DNA from: CAWALV01 sp963782965 | GTDB lineage: Bacteria > Actinomycetota > Actinomycetes > Acidothermales > Acidothermaceae | NCBI GenBank assembly: GCA_963782965.1 | Contig: CAWALV010000002.1 | Coordinates: 310,001 to 374,000 of the forward strand | Reading direction: 5' to 3' | DNA length: 64,000 bases | Shown: one piece after another, positions 60,646-64,000 of the stretch | Layout: every line of letters begins with the position of its first letter | How positions within the stretch are numbered: position 1 is the first letter of the stretch | Translations under genes and position numbers: made by a program | Notes under the pieces: generated by a model | Databases searched by the model: none | What the model saw: only the letters and a program-made list of their open reading frames with translations | What the model was told of the DNA's origin: nothing

Positions 60646-61151
60646 GTGACCGAGCATGCCGAGGGGAGGCCTGCCGACATATCCTCCAGACTGGCCGCGC
60701 GGCTACTGCGCACGCGGTGGATCGTGCGGGCGCCGATCTGGATTTATCGGGCCGGGCTGGGATTCTGCTCGGCCGTCGGTTGCTGATGCTGGAGCACATC
60801 GGCCGGATCAGCGGCCGGCGCCGTTACGTCGTACTCGAAATCGTCGACCACACCCCCGGCCACTACGTCGTCATCGCCGGGTTCGGCGGGCGCGCGCAGT
60901 GGCTGCGCAACGTGCTGAGCAATCCGCAGGTGCGGCTTTGGGTGTCGACCCGGCGCCACGTCGCCGCGACCGCGCGCCAGATGAGCCCCGCGGACGCCGC
61001 CGAGGCGCTCAACCGATACGCGCACCGACACCCTCGAGCCTGGCGCAAACTCGTGCCGACCCTGGAGCAAACCCTCGGCGCGAAGATCGACGAGCACGGC
61101 ACCGCGTTGCCCGTCGTCGACATCGAACTCTGTACCCGACAACGGGGATGA
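60646..61151 (+). pseudogene. Ddn-like deazaflavin (F420)-dependent reductase, frameshifted
   Basis: From GTG 60646 (AGAGGAAAGG upstream) the frame encodes LAARLLRTRWIVRAPIWIYRAGLGF, the usual N-terminal helix of this family, then stops within ten codons. The next frame takes over at about 60763 with ILLGRRLLMLEHIGRISGRRRYVVLEIVDHTP, HYVVIAGFGGRAQWLRNVLSNPQVRLWV and RHPRAWRKLVPTLEQTLG. A single missing base near 60760-60766 explains this. The 3' end abuts an IS256 fragment (61141), so the tail may also be lost. Confidence 0.75.
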
Positions 61152-61615
61152 ACTTCTCCCACGCGATGCGCCAAAACGTGACGATCGCCGGATACTTCGT
61201 GCCCCAGGCTTCGGTGAGCTCCTCGAACCGCGCGGCGCCGGCCGCGGGACTCGACGCGGTGTAGATCCGGCGCAGTTCTTTGGCGAGTTTCTCCCGGTCG
61301 GCCTCGGACGCATGCTGGAACGTGTCGCGGAAAGCGACAGCACGATCTCATGTATCCGTTCCGGCCGGCGCTACCGCTTGCGCACGATCTGCGGCTCGAA
61401 GGGGCCGTCGCGGTCGCGCGGCGTGTCGGCCGGGACCGGGCCCAGCTCGGTCAGCACGGTCTTGGTCCGCTTGCCGTTGCCTGAGTTCTCCCCGTTGCGG
61501 CCGGCGGGGTCGTGCTTGTCATAGCCGAGGTGCTCGGCCATCTCCACATCCAGCGCCGTCTTGAGCACCCTGCTCGTCAACCCGGTGAGCAGCCCGCCAG
61601 GACCGATTCGCATCG
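61141..61615 (-). mobile_element. IS256-family transposase remnant, internally deleted
   Basis: Two pieces of one transposase on the reverse strand. The N-terminal piece (about 61615-61371) has GLLTGLTSRVLKTALDVEMAEHLGYDKHDPAGRNGENSGNGKRTKTVLTELGPV and PRDRDGPFEPQIVRKR. The C-terminal piece (61330-61141) has FQHASEADREKLAKELRRIY, ARFEELTEAWGTKYPAIVTFWRIAWEKFIPV. The DDE core between them is deleted, and the true C-terminus is missing too. No terminal inverted repeats were identified. Confidence 0.82.
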
Positions 61616-61687
61616 CAGCCTGAACTCTCGCGCCCGGTGGAACGTTCTGTTCGGTTCGGGGCACCTGCTGTGTGATCGAATGGGGGC

Positions 61688-62932
61688 GTGACTGGCACGC
61701 TTGGTGTGGGCGCGGGCGATGGGTGGCCGGGGCTGATTTGGCACACGTATCCACTCGGCGTGACCGGCGCTGATCAGGCAGGACGTAGCCGGAATCCGTC
61801 GCGGACGTTAGGTGATCTCGTCGAGTGGTTGCCCCACGTCGCCGAACTCGGTGCTGACACGCTGCTACTCGGCCCGGTGTTCGCGTCGCTGTCGCACGGC
61901 TACGACACCGTTGACCATCGGGTGATCGACGAGCGCCTGGGCACGTCCAGAGGCCTGGGCGCCTTGGTGAGCGCGGCGACAGCAAGAGGCGTCGGAGTCG
62001 TGCTCGACGGCGCGTTCGCCTACGTGTCTCGGCGGTTCTGGCGCGTGGATGACCCTGCGGAGCGAGGCGAGGGTTGGCTCCTGCGCGATGCTGCCGGCCA
62101 ACCGGTGCCGTGGCGCGTCGAGTCGCTGATCACTCCCGACTACTCCGCGGCCGGCTACCGCCGCTATGTCGCTGAGGTGATGACCCGATGGCTGGATCGC
62201 GGGGTGCGGGGGTGGCGGCTGGACTCGGCGTGGTCGGCGCCGGCATCGTTTTGGCGCCCGGTGCTGACCGAGGTGCGCCGCCGCCACCCCGGCGCGTGGC
62301 TGCTCGGGCAGGTGTTCGACGACGACCTGCCCGGCGTCGTCAACGGGACACCATATTCAGCCGCGACCGAGTATGCGCTGATGCACGGCGTGCGGGCCTG
62401 GCTGGCCGGCGGACCGGCAGAGTCGATCGTCAGCGCGCTTCAGCTGCACGGGCGAAACTGCGGCCGTAGCAGGATTGTGCACACATTCATCGGCAACCAC
62501 GACTTCGCACGCATAGCCGACGTCGTCGGCGCCCAGCGAGTCGCTGCCGCGCTTGCCATCATGCTCACGCTGCCCGGCCTGCCGGCGATCTACTACGGCG
62601 ACGAGTACGGGCTGGGCTCGAGCTGGACGCCCGGCGGCGACGACGCGCTGCTACGCCCGCCGCTGCGCCCCGACGACGCGCAGGTCACCACCCCGGCCGC
62701 ACGACGCGTGTGGACCGAGGTCCGCGAGCTGACGCGTTTGCGCCGCGACCACCCGTGGATCGCGGATAGCGCGGTCACCGACGTTAGGGCTACCGACAAC
62801 CTGCTGACCTACCGCATCAGCGCCGACAACAACACCCTCGACGTGTGGATCAACCGTGGCACTTCGGCAATCGACACCGGCCAGCTGAGCGTGCCGCCGA
62901 ACGCGTGGGCTGTCAGTGCCCCAAAGGCGTAG
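61688..62932 (+). CDS. GH13 alpha-amylase-fold protein with altered active site
   Basis: A 414-aa protein from GTG 61688. GH13 barrel features: WHTYPLG, LGADTLLLGPVFASLSHGYDTVDHRVIDERLG, GVRGWRLDSAWS (Asp179, nucleophile position), FIGNHDFAR (Asn-His-Asp, region IV) and LPGLPAIYYGDEYGL. Two changes stand out: region III reads WLLGQVF, with Gln208 where the acid/base Glu is expected, and region I reads LDGAFAYVS instead of DxVxNH. It may be an inactive or repurposed homologue. No signal peptide. Confidence 0.82.
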   Translation: MTGTLGVGAGDGWPGLIWHTYPLGVTGADQAGRSRNPSRTLGDLVEWLPHVAELGADTLLLGPVFASLSHGYDTVDHRVIDERLGTSRGLGALVSAATARGVGVVLDGAFAYVSRRFWRVDDPAERGEGWLLRDAAGQPVPWRVESLITPDYSAAGYRRYVAEVMTRWLDRGVRGWRLDSAWSAPASFWRPVLTEVRRRHPGAWLLGQVFDDDLPGVVNGTPYSAATEYALMHGVRAWLAGGPAESIVSALQLHGRNCGRSRIVHTFIGNHDFARIADVVGAQRVAAALAIMLTLPGLPAIYYGDEYGLGSSWTPGGDDALLRPPLRPDDAQVTTPAARRVWTEVRELTRLRRDHPWIADSAVTDVRATDNLLTYRISADNNTLDVWINRGTSAIDTGQLSVPPNAWAVSAPKA

Positions 62933-63223
62933 GGAGATTCGACGGCTCGGGGCTCGACAGGCCACGACCATGCCAGCCGGTACTACATCCGCGCCCTAGC
63001 GCCGCGGCGCACTTCACCGGCGAACCAACCGACTGCGCCAAGAATGACACAGCTCAGTCGCCTGCGACCGGGCGAACCTAGCCAGCCTGGTTGGAACCCG
63101 CTACCGGGCGCTGGCGGTGGTGGCGGGAGACGGTCGAACCTGACTGACGGCATCGCGGCTCGGGTGAGCGCGTCGGCTCGCCTTGTCCGCTACGAGTCGG
63201 GTTGTGGCCGTCTACCTGTCGAT
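62933..63223. other. Gene-free stretch between the GH13-like and TetR genes
   Basis: Convergent intergenic region; no gene, RNA or strong terminator hairpin seen. Confidence 0.4.
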
Positions 63224-63904
63224 CTACTGCGTCCTGCGTGTGATCAGACCGCGACCAACCAGATCGAGGAACGCATCGATCAGTGCCTCCTGTGTCATGG
63301 GCGCCTGTCCCCCCAGAGGACCTAGAAGCAGGCCGGACAACCCGTGCACCGACGCCCAAGCGTTGGTCGCGGCGATCTCACGATCCGCCGCGTCGAGGAC
63401 GCCGGCGTCAAGCATGCCGTCCAGCGCCTGCTCGAGTAGTTCGTAGGCAGTCAGCCCCGAGTCGCCCACGCCGGGCGGGCCGCCGACGGCGTGGCCGCTG
63501 GCGCGAACCGGTGCAGTTGCGACCGGCACCGTGCGGTGCGCGAAGGCGGTGGCGAATCGTCCGGGCTCGGCGAGCGCGAAGTGCACATAGCCCCGCCCGA
63601 CCGCGTTCAAGCGGCGAACGGCGTCCACGCCCGCGTCGCCGGTGAGCTGGCAAGTCGACAGCTCGGCCTCCATCGAACGCGCCAAGGCAGACAGGGCGTC
63701 GAACGCCACGGCCCCGACCAGCTCGGGAAGTGAGCTGAAATGCCGGTAGGCCGCGTTCGCTGAGACGCCGACGCGTCGCGCCGCCTCGCGCAACACGATT
63801 GCCGACGGACCGCCTTCGCGGGCGAGCTCGGTTCCTGCCTGCACCAGGGCAGTGCGCAGGTTGCCGTGATGGTAGGGCTGCTGCTTGCCCGCGTCGGGTT
63901 CCAT
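63224..63904 (-). CDS. TetR/AcrR family transcriptional regulator
   Basis: A 226-aa regulator. ATG 63904 is preferred because the earlier in-frame GTG (63925) lies within the operator palindrome. The helix-turn-helix is LVQAGTELAREGGPSAIVLREAARRVGVSANAAYRHFSSLPELVGAVAFDAL. The C-terminal ligand domain is WHG-like (RGYVHFALAEPGRFATAF). A perfect inverted repeat lies just upstream, so autorepression and control of a gene to the right of the window are likely. Confidence 0.9.
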   Translation of the reverse strand: MEPDAGKQQPYHHGNLRTALVQAGTELAREGGPSAIVLREAARRVGVSANAAYRHFSSLPELVGAVAFDALSALARSMEAELSTCQLTGDAGVDAVRRLNAVGRGYVHFALAEPGRFATAFAHRTVPVATAPVRASGHAVGGPPGVGDSGLTAYELLEQALDGMLDAGVLDAADREIAATNAWASVHGLSGLLLGPLGGQAPMTQEALIDAFLDLVGRGLITRRTQ

Positions 63905-63912
63905 CACAGTCT

Positions 63913-63964
63913 GCGATGTTGACACCGTGAACTTCGTGTGGCAAGTTCACGGTGTCAACATCGC
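63913..63964. promoter_or_regulatory. Perfect 22-bp inverted repeat, TetR operator candidate
   Basis: The arms at 63913-63934 and 63943-63964 are perfect reverse complements of 22 bp with an 8-nt centre. Each arm contains TTGACA, so both strands present a -35-like box. It begins 9 bp upstream of the TetR start. The length of perfect symmetry is more than most TetR operators need. Confidence 0.75.
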
Positions 63965-64000
63965 GCCGCGAGGGGGTCCGCCTTGTTCTATCAACTGGGT

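Overview
The window is GC-rich actinobacterial chromosome. GTG and TTG starts are common, many lipoproteins carry a lipobox, and the families present fit an actinomycete: a pSAM2-type RepSA/TraB plasmid module, an LpqC-like esterase pair, a mycothiol-type maleylpyruvate-isomerase fold, an F420-type (Ddn-like) reductase fold, a PAC2 protein and a bkdABC operon. Genus cannot be fixed from the sequence alone. Both tRNAs seen are complete: Ser-GCT at 49212 and Arg-ACG at 50843.

Region 1 (1-8.1 kb) is a decayed actinomycete integrative element with a defence-like cargo. A divergent XRE regulator (cut by the window edge) faces a tight, overlapping run: small accessory protein, 44-aa membrane peptide, FtsK/TraB-like ATPase, RepSA rolling-circle initiator and excisionase. 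The tyrosine integrase that normally follows xis is absent. In its place stand a membrane-anchored TIR protein (preceded by a small frameshifted ORF), a TIR protein with an N-terminal Cys motif, and a single-chain GmrSD-like (DUF262+DUF1524) restriction protein.

Region 2 (8.2-13.0 kb) is bounded by two copies of a roughly 230-bp imperfect direct repeat, each holding a 56-bp core that looks like the 3' end of a tRNA (T-arm plus acceptor strand plus CCA in copy A). Between the copies are a lipoprotein with six Asp-box (BNR) motifs and a MazF/antitoxin pair with a palindromic operator. Beyond the second copy is a DUF4143 ATPase gene preceded by 24-bp tandem repeats and by a broken second copy of the mazF 3' end. 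This looks like repeated insertion at one attachment site.

Region 3 (13.0-49.2 kb) is mostly chromosomal housekeeping and secreted proteins. It holds a regulator operon (nucleotide-cyclase/ATPase/LuxR protein, a small dimeric-barrel protein and a cytosolic AmiC-like binding protein), vapBC, a GT87-type glycosyltransferase, a beta-propeller lipoprotein and an M14 peptidase. An HNH nuclease and a VOC/esterase/ComA-like phosphosulfolactate synthase set follow, divergent from an acyl-CoA ligase-acyltransferase pair. Further on are a DNA adenine methylase, a spermidine-synthase-like membrane protein, PAC2, glpD, uppP, an S9 peptidase, a nitrilase-family hydrolase, bkdABC, a Pro/Thr-repeat secreted protein, hisC and a LysE exporter.

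Region 4 (49.2-64.0 kb) holds the two tRNAs, an MFS transporter and a PadR-controlled ABC exporter operon with a clear palindromic operator. It then becomes a genomic graveyard: a group II intron 3' remnant including domain V, an IS21-like fragment, a GntR C-terminal fragment, a SRPBCC gene whose frame runs on antisense through a SGNH-hydrolase gene, a SnoaL-like fragment, a frameshifted Ddn-like gene and an internally deleted IS256 transposase. Intact genes in this zone are a threonine dehydratase, a second SRPBCC protein, a second LysE exporter, a GH13-fold protein lacking the usual acid/base Glu, and a TetR regulator beside a perfect 22-bp inverted repeat.
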